This document shows, piece after piece, positions 23,401 to 32,059 of a DNA stretch of 64,000 bases. Both the position numbers and the translations under genes were made by a program. The first letter of the stretch is position 1, and every line of letters starts with the position of its first letter. The notes beneath the pieces were generated by a model. It made no database searches. It saw only the letters and a program-made list of their open reading frames with translations, and was not told the origin of the DNA. Source of the stretch: Ascochyta rabiei (lineage: Eukaryota; Ascomycota; Dothideomycetes; Pleosporales; Didymellaceae); the NCBI RefSeq assembly GCF_004011695.2, contig NC_082410.1, forward strand, positions 930,001 to 994,000, read 5' to 3'.

Positions 23401-26400
23401 AGGTGCTATCTATTCAAACATCGCGCCGGTCCAAGACACACATTGGCCACCTGGTGAGGTAACCTCGCAGCCGCCGGTCCAGCCTGTACAGCAACCGGCG
23501 CAAGAGCCAGTTTCTACAAAGGTTGTCCGCCAGCCGACACGTTTCGTTCCCCACAGTCATAAGGGTAACGAGGGTGAAAAATCTCCTGCACAACAAGCAC
23601 CGGACCTCCTACCTCCACAACGAACACCGCCATCAATTCCATCGGAGATACCTCCTCCCAACGGACAACTACCATCGGACACCTATCACCGGGATCGACA
23701 TCCACAGAACCTTCGCACGAGTGGGGATGTCCAGGTACAGCAAGCTCCTCGAAGTGTCTCCGCTCCTTTGCAGCACCAGTCAATGCAGGGTCAGGACCCC
23801 CGTGTTGCAGGCCCATCACCTGGAATGTCTCCTACAGGAACTTTCGCAGGGCCAAGGAATGAGTTTGAGTACCGACAACAGATGATGCAGCTTCCGGCGA
23901 AACACCCTAGCCGCGGCACAGAAAGTCAAGCTCTCAACATGCAACAACCGAGCCAAAGTCAGCAGGTGATTCAACCCTTTGAAAAGCCATCGATAAAACC
24001 TAGGTTAGCGGCTACCATCAAAGGCATCGTCGGTAGAACTTCGCCAAATGCCCCACAAACTCCGAACGTACCTCCAGCGCCGTCAAACTTGGCCCTTAAT
24101 GCTCCACCAACCGATGCCAGCAGACCGGAATCGTTCGTGTCTGCAGCCAGTGGTATTTCGCAAGATCAGATTACATCAGCTTCTGTGGGACAATCTGGTG
24201 TTATTGCAGCTCCGCAGCAGCCTCCTAGTCTTGGTGCGGAGTCACATTACAACCATGTCAGCCATGGTACCACGCAAGTGCAGCCAGCACAGTCTCGACA
24301 AGATCCCATAATACCTGCGATACGCGCTCAACACGAGAATATTCATCCGCAGCCACAGCAGCAACTAGCGCTTCCACAAGGCGCACAGTCACAGAATTAT
24401 CGTGCTTCTACTGGTACCATACCAGACGCAGGAAAGAAGAAAAGGTTTTTGGCGTTCACTGGTCTCTTTGGCAAGGGGAATGCAGCTGCAGAGCTCCAAG
24501 GAAAGTTCAAATTGTCGAGAGAAGAGAAGAAGGCGCAGAAGGCTCAACGACATACTAGTCAACCTATCTTGCAGTCTCCGCCAGTCCAGCAATGGCTCCC
24601 ACCGCATACGCACATCATTGCCCCTCAGCAGCCTGTTATGTCTTATGCCTCCGGCCAAGGATTGGCTACAGCCGGACATTCAGCACAACCTGCGGATCCA
24701 CGGTTGGTGCCTCCCCATGGGCCAGCGCACCTGCAACCGCAGATTTTGCCGGACATGCCTTCACCGCAAGGCCTACCTCACCAACTTCCGCAGCCGCAGA
24801 TGCAGCCACATCTGCAGCAGATATATCCACAGCAACAGCAAAGGCCATTCACGCGATTGGACGAAGGCTCTGCGTATCTGAGGACGAAGCAGATAAATGA
24901 AGAACGCCAAGCAAGACAAATAGATGACCAGCCGCCACGATCGGTCTATGAAACTCCCACGCTGATAGATTCTGTCCCACAGTCGCCAGTCGAACAATCT
25001 CAACAGCCGGCCCGACAGTCACTCTCAAGGCTGCCGTCAAACGGATACTACTACCCCGAGAAAGCTCAGCCAGAGCAAGGCGCTTATAGGACATCTTTGG
25101 ATGAATACCAACGGACTCAGCAGCAGTTGAGACAGCAACAGTTCGAAGTGGAGCAGCGACTACATGCAGATCTACCGCGTTATCCAATAGGGCAAGGAGT
25201 GCACGGCACATATGTAACTTTACACCAACAAGCACAAGAGCAGAGGCAGCAACAGTTTACGAAAAGGGATGGAGCATATGGAGATTCGCAAGCCATAAGT
25301 CAGCAAGCACCACAGCAACGACAAGAATCTGGCTTCGAGCAAGGAGCTTATGGAGCGACCCACGAAGAAAGGCAGCGCATACAGCAGCAAATGCAGCATC
25401 CGTTGCATAGACCAGAAGTCTTCGGACGATCTCAAATTCACTATGACCAGCTGCAACAATTCAACCCGCCGCAACGAACGAACAATCCACCACTGGACCG
25501 ATACCAGCAAATAACGCCGAGCCAAGAGCAGCCGGCTATGACAAGGGAGGAACGTAAAAGGCAAGCTGAACATGAGCTGGTACAACACAGGTTGCAACAG
25601 CAGCAGCTCCAACTTCATCAATTTCACCTTCAGCAGCAAGCTCAGCTTGCTCAACAGCAGACTGCGAACACTCGAAGTGTTTCTGGACCACTTCTTAGCC
25701 AAGCTTCGCCCCCTACCTCGCCTATCGCGCAACGTCGTGTAAGCTCATCTATGGCTGAGCCTCAGTACGAAACCCCTCCGATTCCTGGGGCATATGGCCC
25801 CGTTCAAGGCGTCTTTGTGTCTCCTCTCGACAGGGAGCAGCATGCTTTCACGACACCGCACAGCCATGCTGGCCGACAAGAGTCAGACCCTCAGATGCAA
25901 CCAATCTCACCTCAAGTATCTGCGCAGTCTCAGATGCCACCGAACACGCGACACCATTCAGATGCTAGTACTATGTCGGTAGTTTCGCCTATTTCTGGGC
26001 CTACACCGGAACCTCCTGCAGCTGGACCTGCGGCTGACCAGCGGCCACAGAAATCTAGGATGCCTAGCATATCTGAGGTACGTCAGCAGCAGCCAGATCG
26101 ACCGTGGCACATGAATTTCCCTGCTGGTACCACCGAGCAGGACATTGTTCGAGCTCGCCAGAAGCAATTTTTTCAGCAGCAGTTTGCGTCTCAGCAGCAG
26201 GCCCAGGCAGAAAGGCATGCTTCTTCGCCTTCTCCTCGTGTGTCGCCTGACAAGCAGTCTTCACCATTCTCGCCGCCTGTCTATAATACCCAAGAGCCTG
26301 GCGGTGGCTTCAGAGAGGTACTGCCGCGAACCTCACCACAACCATACCCTGCGCCCTTTTCAGCACCACTTGATAGACCTTCACATAGCCCACAACCGGC

Positions 26401-27175
26401 ATCTCTTAGTCCTCAAGAAGGCGCTGGGTGGCCTCTTCGCTCGTCACCTGGCCCAGTGGGTCCTATACAGCCGCCTCCGACTGAGCCTCATACTCCAAGA
26501 CCTCATGGTGACTTCGACCAACGGCAACATGAGCCACATGCACCAAATCAAGTCCAGATTGCGCCTGAAACGCAACTCCAGTATGACGAAGATGTCACCG
26601 ATGACGCACCGCCAACGTACGATGGTCCGGGTGTGCCCAATGACGGTATGGAGAAGAGTAATCCAGACCGCCCTCAACCGCCTGACATCGTGACGGCACC
26701 GAACGATCAAGGCCGACAACAAGATGGACGGCCACGCCAAGCTTCTCTTGGGCTCATGCAGCATCCTCAACCTGCCTCTATGGCCGCATCGCCTCAACGC
26801 ACAGCCCCTAATATGGGTGCCGAATCGCTCCGCCGTCAAATGCTTCAACAAGAGGAGCATGCCCGCATGGAGCGTATCCAGCGCTCACAAATGCAGGCTG
26901 CACAACGGCAGCGGGAACAGCAAGAACGCGACGCCGCCCGTGCTCGGGCACGAGAACTCGAGCGCAGCGTCTCTGGCGGAGGGCGAGTTGGCAGTCTCCG
27001 AAGCGTCCGCGGTAGCCACAACGGTGGTACGCCTGGTTGGGAACGGAGAGGTCTGCAAGGCGGCAGTAGCCGCCCTGTGTTTGAGTTGCCTGCGCTGGAA
27101 GACGAAGAGCCTGTCATGCGAGCTACTAGTTTTCCAGGACAGGAGTGGGTACCACCCATGTATGTCGACGACTAA
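20483..27175 (+). CDS. Giant disordered Gln/Pro/Ser-rich protein, function unknown
   Basis: One uninterrupted exon, 2230 residues from the ATG at 20483; 24 further codons are open upstream, so an earlier exon may exist (start 20276 would give 2261 residues). The N-terminus is strongly basic (ESKRRRRFSSPFRRSRSRPR). An acidic DDDDDDD stretch comes from a GAT repeat near 21588. A more ordered basic island, KKKRFLAFTGLFGKG..LSREEKKAQKAQR, lies at about residues 1315-1360. Residues about 1400-1750 are Gln-rich with a recurring unit of the type QGAYxxxxxERQQxQQQ. Near the C-terminus is a charged helix (QQEEHARMERIQRSQMQAAQ) and the protein ends PGQEWVPPMYVDD. No enzyme domain was recognised. It could be a scaffold or condensate-forming protein, which is speculation. 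Confidence 0.8.
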   Translation: MSSSLVATDGPDESKRRRRFSSPFRRSRSRPRSVSVPFPSTISLVSTTSLTRAPTDVPDIPKAFQGRPHSYHAPDLGMHPAHRGSADQLTPLSPSYARGRTGIQASPTRTSFVSETEIQDDIVPLVPPIPTGVHNERWGRRSRSWGNASLMLQSAIRHATPPAKVSRSVGTSPIITDFDIPDSKAHQPHSASVLPRAPWNDDRSGKTNSPRAGHSSPITKGLWMGDTSPVLSKRTLAEADRIEDETSHQPVLPVYTDGTPAPADLVQLSEQYDGSKDTRSLDSSKDLDSKNTSDTTYEPLAKSSSRSEEEQSLPWPGTLLSTIKSDKDGEKQVRHLDEAPIPQSFAMRFSGEVSPLLRSSRASLQEVSDDDDDDDTGLSDHTVEQAAQRPNWETEVIGAGDVSDEEDSALNAEDRLRNSSSHRFDADDQVEQPKNKARTIVASNFSDENDSLTKTSNPKANSLHTIPGDKYGDQTSFDAKIIGVGDDVSPTSDAMDVPTIGEASSQAFDMQSALESKVVGADDVSPVSTRSSFLVATSSNRDNDHIHEDESIKKCARSSVEKFHTAGVGSDLEPVQSSTWRSDQGEGIEERPRIERFETAQEEVQGSSELTIPKVRQPASRYATVVAPEQVASYKEYTGSSTSSSDDLLQAMKPEASTDALTPQRAERAEAMPAATRQISASQLQVVHAVEEYAASNSSLASWDQESNSADVISEPGTAVEMKDESDLVTPVAQVPRNAHQGQQADQAENPNQNSYYAAPNGYFNGKSSSDSIHQAHHPPAPASNMAVPERSKSLLSMISSAVSSTPISPASSNAGRSTPSTIDRMQRDFFNAKTSNLTEVQIPEEPTSARDEQKPTARHEEYDLYADHNGVVKDVRDENGHPLRVDPTPNVAPAQLARTTTESSSVTTMPDTPHSRARRYSFERPMSFISGPQDDDGRPQDQINQPIAGALTTPLIPPQSKRRSQQYRSAPSGAIYSNIAPVQDTHWPPGEVTSQPPVQPVQQPAQEPVSTKVVRQPTRFVPHSHKGNEGEKSPAQQAPDLLPPQRTPPSIPSEIPPPNGQLPSDTYHRDRHPQNLRTSGDVQVQQAPRSVSAPLQHQSMQGQDPRVAGPSPGMSPTGTFAGPRNEFEYRQQMMQLPAKHPSRGTESQALNMQQPSQSQQVIQPFEKPSIKPRLAATIKGIVGRTSPNAPQTPNVPPAPSNLALNAPPTDASRPESFVSAASGISQDQITSASVGQSGVIAAPQQPPSLGAESHYNHVSHGTTQVQPAQSRQDPIIPAIRAQHENIHPQPQQQLALPQGAQSQNYRASTGTIPDAGKKKRFLAFTGLFGKGNAAAELQGKFKLSREEKKAQKAQRHTSQPILQSPPVQQWLPPHTHIIAPQQPVMSYASGQGLATAGHSAQPADPRLVPPHGPAHLQPQILPDMPSPQGLPHQLPQPQMQPHLQQIYPQQQQRPFTRLDEGSAYLRTKQINEERQARQIDDQPPRSVYETPTLIDSVPQSPVEQSQQPARQSLSRLPSNGYYYPEKAQPEQGAYRTSLDEYQRTQQQLRQQQFEVEQRLHADLPRYPIGQGVHGTYVTLHQQAQEQRQQQFTKRDGAYGDSQAISQQAPQQRQESGFEQGAYGATHEERQRIQQQMQHPLHRPEVFGRSQIHYDQLQQFNPPQRTNNPPLDRYQQITPSQEQPAMTREERKRQAEHELVQHRLQQQQLQLHQFHLQQQAQLAQQQTANTRSVSGPLLSQASPPTSPIAQRRVSSSMAEPQYETPPIPGAYGPVQGVFVSPLDREQHAFTTPHSHAGRQESDPQMQPISPQVSAQSQMPPNTRHHSDASTMSVVSPISGPTPEPPAAGPAADQRPQKSRMPSISEVRQQQPDRPWHMNFPAGTTEQDIVRARQKQFFQQQFASQQQAQAERHASSPSPRVSPDKQSSPFSPPVYNTQEPGGGFREVLPRTSPQPYPAPFSAPLDRPSHSPQPASLSPQEGAGWPLRSSPGPVGPIQPPPTEPHTPRPHGDFDQRQHEPHAPNQVQIAPETQLQYDEDVTDDAPPTYDGPGVPNDGMEKSNPDRPQPPDIVTAPNDQGRQQDGRPRQASLGLMQHPQPASMAASPQRTAPNMGAESLRRQMLQQEEHARMERIQRSQMQAAQRQREQQERDAARARARELERSVSGGGRVGSLRSVRGSHNGGTPGWERRGLQGGSSRPVFELPALEDEEPVMRATSFPGQEWVPPMYVDD

Positions 27176-27868
27176 GTGCCCCCCCCCCCCCAAGTGTATG
27201 AGAAACCGGTTGACTACTATTTTTATCCCCCTTGTATAGAGAGACCTTTGCTTCTTGCATCTTAGCGTCGCATCGCGCTTAGGCATCATTGTTTTCTCGT
27301 TTCTCGAAAAGAGTTGGATACCCCATCGTGTACTCTCATTTCCGTACATCTTTAACTTGCAATCTTTGTAATATTCGAACAAATGTAGCGTCATTCTTTC
27401 TTTTGCACTACTCTTTTCCTTCGATCGATGTTCATAATGCAATCATTTACAATGCTTATGTTGAAGTATACCATGCATTGCTGTTGCCTTTGGGTTCGTG
27501 TATCTTACTGCTTGGTACACGGCCGCTCTCAACCATGGTTCGACACAGGCGTCAACAATTCTTTCTCGGATAATGTAATTGTTGACTGGATCATGCGGTC
27601 TCTCAGGATGACTCTAGCACCAAGTGCTCGCTTCATCGACCCAATCTACGAGTGAAACTGCAGGCACTAGCAATTGGACTGCACTTCACCTCTGGTACTG
27701 TCGCCTATGCATACCTTTACCGACGGTGAAAAGATCCTTAGTCTGTTGTTGAGCATATATATTCTCCGTGATCTTCGCGCAGACCCCTTTCCTTCACAAC
27801 GTTTGACCGAGCACTTTCACGCATAGCTCAGTCCCTTCAGATTCGCATTCGAGAATAAAATCTTCAAC
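27176..27868. other. Intergenic region with poly-C run
   Basis: Starts with a 13-base C homopolymer (27179-27191) right after the giant gene's stop, then A/T-rich 3' UTR-like sequence and the promoter of the next gene. Nothing coding was recognised. Confidence 0.5.
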
Positions 27869-28537
27869 ATGTCCAACCTCGCAAATACACTCTCTAGACG
27901 CCTCCATGCCCGCGCTATCTCACTGTCTGTCATACCCACGCAACACGCGGTGTTCTCCAAATCTCTCAACATCGACGCCTTGAAGCAGCGAGCAGCAGAC
28001 TGGGAGCCAATGCTATCTCTTGCGCGCCTCAAGACCGCATCCAAATGCAACGATGGCACAGACGTAGCGCACATGGGCATGTACTCGACTTTCGACCCCG
28101 GCGCTACACACCCGCTGCTGTTATCAAGCGCGTTGCCGATGTCTTTGGCAGGGAGTATGTCGATGGATCGGCGCAGCAGTGTCAGAGTGAGTCTGAAGTT
28201 TCAGACCATCTTAATCGCCTCCAGCCTTCACCACAACACTGAGGTCCAGCAAAGCGTTCCAGTGCCTGCTGTTGGGAATCTCAAGCCCTGGCCGTACTCG
28301 CTGCCAAGGGTGCTGCGGCCGCAAGTTGGTACGACGTATGATTTGACGTACGGCGATAGTGCTGGTGGTGGAAGGGCTGGAGACGTGATGGTCGGGGTGC
28401 TACAGAAGGTGTTGTATGGTATTCCTGAGCCTGATGGAGTAGGGGAGCAGAATGAAGATGCGGCGAATAGCTTATGGCAGAAGGTGCTGCATGGGGCGCA
28501 GGAGGAAGGAGGAGAAGAGGGAAAGGCTGGATGTTGA
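27869..28537 (+). CDS. Unknown protein, 222 residues, possibly mitochondrial
   Basis: Single open frame from a clear ATG to TGA. The N-terminus (MSNLANTLSRRLHARAISLS) has Arg, Ser and Leu and no acidic residues, compatible with a mitochondrial presequence. The middle is ordinary in composition; the end is acidic and Gly-rich (EEGGEEGKAGC). A GTGAGT donor-like site occurs near 28191 inside the frame, so an unrecognised intron is possible and the C-terminal half may be wrong. I do not recognise the family. It stands between the giant disordered gene and the E2 gene, all on the + strand. Confidence 0.5.
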   Translation: MSNLANTLSRRLHARAISLSVIPTQHAVFSKSLNIDALKQRAADWEPMLSLARLKTASKCNDGTDVAHMGMYSTFDPGATHPLLLSSALPMSLAGSMSMDRRSSVRVSLKFQTILIASSLHHNTEVQQSVPVPAVGNLKPWPYSLPRVLRPQVGTTYDLTYGDSAGGGRAGDVMVGVLQKVLYGIPEPDGVGEQNEDAANSLWQKVLHGAQEEGGEEGKAGC

Positions 28538-29164
28538 GATCAAAATGAACTAATTCGTTCGTCTCCAATACTTTTCGGCAAAAAGGTAGATTGTTCATGA
28601 AGTTCAGCATTGCTTTCACTCAGCTTCAGAGTTTCGATGATTCGTGGCAACTGACGGGTGACTTGCGGTAGATTCGTTCTCACAATCGTCAAATTCGTTC
28701 AATCTTTAGTGGGACTGTGATATTTCGCCCCAGAACCGTTTGTCTTGGTCGGGCGTCTCACACCTACCCTCCAATCATCACACACGCATTGGAGACCACG
28801 TGAGTTGGAATCCATCTGCCCCGTGGTTCAGCCTCAAAAATTTGGCTGCTGCCTACCAATGGGAACCTTTTCGGTGTTTCCAGTTCCATGGTTCACCGTC
28901 ACTGCGCAAAACGTTTCTTTTATTCGTTACGATCCAGTACAGCTTTCCCTGCACATCTCACCCACCTCGTATGCAGTGAAGCTGCTCAGCCTTGCGCATG
29001 TACCACAAGAGAACCGCGGCGCAAACCAAAGTGAAGTCAGTCTTGCTCGGAACTACTTAAGAACAAAAAGTTCTGGACTTCACCAACCGCATAATTCACC
29101 TTCCGGGATAGGATTTACACTCGCCCGCCACCTGTGCGATTCACAGCCACTTCAACACTACATC
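28538..29164. other. Intergenic region, 5' flank of the E2 gene
   Basis: The reading frame of the E2 gene stays open through most of this stretch, with an in-frame ATG at 28859. The encoded sequence has no visible domain, so I treat it as promoter and 5' UTR. Confidence 0.45.
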
Positions 29165-32059
29165 ATGAGCAGTAGGCAGAATTACAACCGCCATCGCCGG
29201 TCGCACTCTCCTCAAACATCTAGCTTCGAAGAAGTTGATTTTCAGCTCGCCTTGAAGCTGTCTGCTGAGTTGAATGGAGACCTGGGCGGGCATGCAGAAG
29301 CAATAGCAGCCGCGTCAAAGCGACTAGCTGATAACGAAGCCGACTTCGAATTTGCTTTACGAATGCAGTTCAACGACGAAGAAAGCCAGAATGCTGAACA
29401 ATCACCTCCATATCCTCGAAATGGATCAGCCTCGTCTGCAGCTTCACGTCAAACGGTCACTGGCGACACCGAGGCTGTAAGTAGCGAGACAGAGGCTCCC
29501 GCCGGGAGAAAGTTTGAGACACTTTCGGCGTTCGTAACCTATTTGAAAGCGAGCCAGTGTTCTAATTGCAGCGAACGTTACTTCAAATGTGAGTCAGATG
29601 TGAGCAGTCTCTTCAAAGACTGGTACGAAGGGAAAGGTACACTCTCTTCGCTACTCACATGCAAGACTTGTTCGAATTTCTCCTGCATCGCATGCTCAAC
29701 ACCTAATCCGAAGCGGTCTACGGTTCTCGTTGGGAACAAGTCAGTATTCTGGTGTTGCGAGGATGGCCGTCTGATCCTCATCTGGCTGTTACTTTGTGGC
29801 TTCGACAGCTTCTATTGTTGGACAAAGATCGAGGCTGCGAATGAGGCGGATATGGCAAAAGCACAATCTGAGCCTCAACCTCAACCTCTACCTCTACCAA
29901 AACCTGAAGGGAAAGGCAAGGGGAAAGCCAAACTTATCCAGCAAAGTGGTGTTGGCTATGGCGGTAGTGAAGGTTACTCAGGCTACATGTCGTCAATGGG
30001 TCTTGACGACTTCGAATCTGACTTTGACGACGACGATCTTTCGAAGATTCAGTGGAGCACCTCGAAGCTGAAGAGCGCCATATTCAGAAAGACAGGACCT
30101 GGCAGAAAGCCACTCGACAATAGATCGCAAGCCCTCACTGCTCAACAAACTTTTGACAAGCTAGGCGCGATAGTTCTTGGCCTTCTTCACTATCTATTGC
30201 CGTCTCTTGATCGAAGCTATCACTTCGACTTGGATCCGCCAGCGACTGTCACAGAACTGCTCTTAGAGAGTAAAGTTCTAGACTATTGTACCGAACTATT
30301 GCGCAACGACTCGCTGGACGATGCTTTTGCCCGAAAGTCAGCTTATAGTGCACTTGTAGACTTTGTTCAAACCATTGGTATGCACTCTACTACGGCACAC
30401 TTGACAGTCTTCACGGGAAAGCCACAAGAAGCTGAATCATGCAACTTACTCACGCGATCGTTCTGCCGCGCTCAAGCCAGATCGACTATATTGGCTCCAG
30501 CCATTGCTGAAAGTCTGCGCGATCTGAGTAAGCTTAGTGATATGCTGCTGAAGAACGCTGAGCATTACGAGGCAATTTACCATGCTGGAGGCGACCAGGA
30601 GCTGCTATCCCTGTGTCGGAGGATCTCGACATTATGGAAAAGTCTCTCGGTATACATTCTGGCACCAAATCTGGATGTTTGCAGTGCTGATGCGCCAATC
30701 GTCTCCACGGAAAAAGTAGCTGCTATCAGCGATTTTGACGATGATCATGTATGCGCCACACATGCGTTCGCAACGATGGCAAAAGCGCAGTTCCGCTCGG
30801 GCCCCCGTCGCTTCAAACGTTTAATCTCGGAGATCAATGTCTTAAAATCCAGTTTACCCCCTGGAATCTTCGTCCGACACGGAGAGTCCAGACTCGATAT
30901 GATGAAATGCATCATCGTCGGTCCTGGAGACAGTCCATATGAGAACGGCCTGTTCGAGTTCGACTTCTACTGTCCTGTGGAGTATCCAAACGTGCCACCA
31001 ATGGTTTCTTTCAAAGGGACCGGGGGTGGCGTGGCTAGCATCAACCCGAATCTGTACCCTGATGGCAAGGTATGCCTATCCCTACTAGGTACTTGGTCTG
31101 GAGAACCTTGGAAGCCCAGAGAATCAACGCTCCTCCAAGTGCTTGTCTCTCTTCAAGCTATGGTCTTTTGTGAACAACCATGGTACAACGAGCCGGGGCG
31201 CGAACGCAGCCATGGCGTTGGCTACAATAACAGTGCCTCTGAAGCTTACAATCGCAAGCTGCGCGAGTTGACTGTGCGTTTAGCGATGCTTAACTGGTTA
31301 GAGAAGCCCCCTCAGATCTGGGAAGATGTCGTGGGGCAGCACTTCCGATCCAACGCAGACAGCATCCTGCGGACCGTCATCGAGTGGAGCAAGAAGTCAG
31401 CATCTAGCACTCTGCCTTCAATATTTCCAAATTTTCTAACCAAATTCGGTGTCTCGGCTCCTGAGACTGGCTACGGCGCGGCGCTACCTGAACTACACCG
31501 GCACCTACTGAAGTATGGTGCAGCTGTTGCACTTCCGGGTTTCCCCAAAGAGGACGTCGAGTCGAAGTCGAAGAAAGCAAGAGTCAAGGGAACATACCCT
31601 GAGAACGCTCATGATACTGGCTCGCAGCCGCCTTCAAGTCAGTACTCATCGTTTTTTGGATTGGATTCCAATGCATCCAACTTCGATGACCATGAGGCCG
31701 TGGACGACTGTGAGATTCCCTTAGCCCCAGGCATCGCCTCGAGCCATATTGCGGCCCAGGCAGCGCGTGGTGGGTATAGAGGGTTCTCTCTTTACTACCA
31801 TGGCTACGGTTCTGGCGGCCGTGGACAAGTACCAGGCGCAGGGCCGGATGTTCTCCCGTCAGCATCGCCAAGCGGATCAGATCGTGGCCGTGGCCGTGGT
31901 CTTTCCGTCTCACGTGGCCGCGGAGCAGCCCCAGCTGACCGAATCAGCCCGTTGCATTCGTTTCGAGAGTCTGCGCATGGCACTGGCCACAAGCTTGGCG
32001 ATGGGGATGATACATCAAGCCGTGGCGGACGAGGCGGAGGCGGAAGCTCGAAATCATGA
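29165..32059 (+). CDS. BIRC6/UBE2O-class ubiquitin-conjugating enzyme with UIM-like N-terminus
   Basis: Single exon, 964 residues from the ATG at 29165 (MSSRQNYNRH). N-terminal helices DFQLALKLSAEL and DFEFALRMQFNDEE resemble ubiquitin-interacting motifs. A Cys-rich segment follows at about residues 137-200 (CSNCSERYFKC .. CKTCSNFSCIAC), possibly zinc binding. The E2 core lies at about 550-690: IVGPGDSPYENGLFEFDFYCP, then YPNVPP and INPNLYPDGKVCLSLLGTW, where the Cys at about 637 is the expected thioester residue. The layout, a large protein with a C-terminally placed UBC fold and WxGEPW motif, is that of BIRC6, UBE2O and UBE2Z rather than small E2s. Such enzymes act as combined E2/E3 ligases. 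The C-terminus is Arg/Gly-rich. Start uncertainty: an in-frame ATG at 28859 would add 102 residues. Confidence 0.85.
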   Translation: MSSRQNYNRHRRSHSPQTSSFEEVDFQLALKLSAELNGDLGGHAEAIAAASKRLADNEADFEFALRMQFNDEESQNAEQSPPYPRNGSASSAASRQTVTGDTEAVSSETEAPAGRKFETLSAFVTYLKASQCSNCSERYFKCESDVSSLFKDWYEGKGTLSSLLTCKTCSNFSCIACSTPNPKRSTVLVGNKSVFWCCEDGRLILIWLLLCGFDSFYCWTKIEAANEADMAKAQSEPQPQPLPLPKPEGKGKGKAKLIQQSGVGYGGSEGYSGYMSSMGLDDFESDFDDDDLSKIQWSTSKLKSAIFRKTGPGRKPLDNRSQALTAQQTFDKLGAIVLGLLHYLLPSLDRSYHFDLDPPATVTELLLESKVLDYCTELLRNDSLDDAFARKSAYSALVDFVQTIGMHSTTAHLTVFTGKPQEAESCNLLTRSFCRAQARSTILAPAIAESLRDLSKLSDMLLKNAEHYEAIYHAGGDQELLSLCRRISTLWKSLSVYILAPNLDVCSADAPIVSTEKVAAISDFDDDHVCATHAFATMAKAQFRSGPRRFKRLISEINVLKSSLPPGIFVRHGESRLDMMKCIIVGPGDSPYENGLFEFDFYCPVEYPNVPPMVSFKGTGGGVASINPNLYPDGKVCLSLLGTWSGEPWKPRESTLLQVLVSLQAMVFCEQPWYNEPGRERSHGVGYNNSASEAYNRKLRELTVRLAMLNWLEKPPQIWEDVVGQHFRSNADSILRTVIEWSKKSASSTLPSIFPNFLTKFGVSAPETGYGAALPELHRHLLKYGAAVALPGFPKEDVESKSKKARVKGTYPENAHDTGSQPPSSQYSSFFGLDSNASNFDDHEAVDDCEIPLAPGIASSHIAAQAARGGYRGFSLYYHGYGSGGRGQVPGAGPDVLPSASPSGSDRGRGRGLSVSRGRGAAPADRISPLHSFRESAHGTGHKLGDGDDTSSRGGRGGGGSSKS

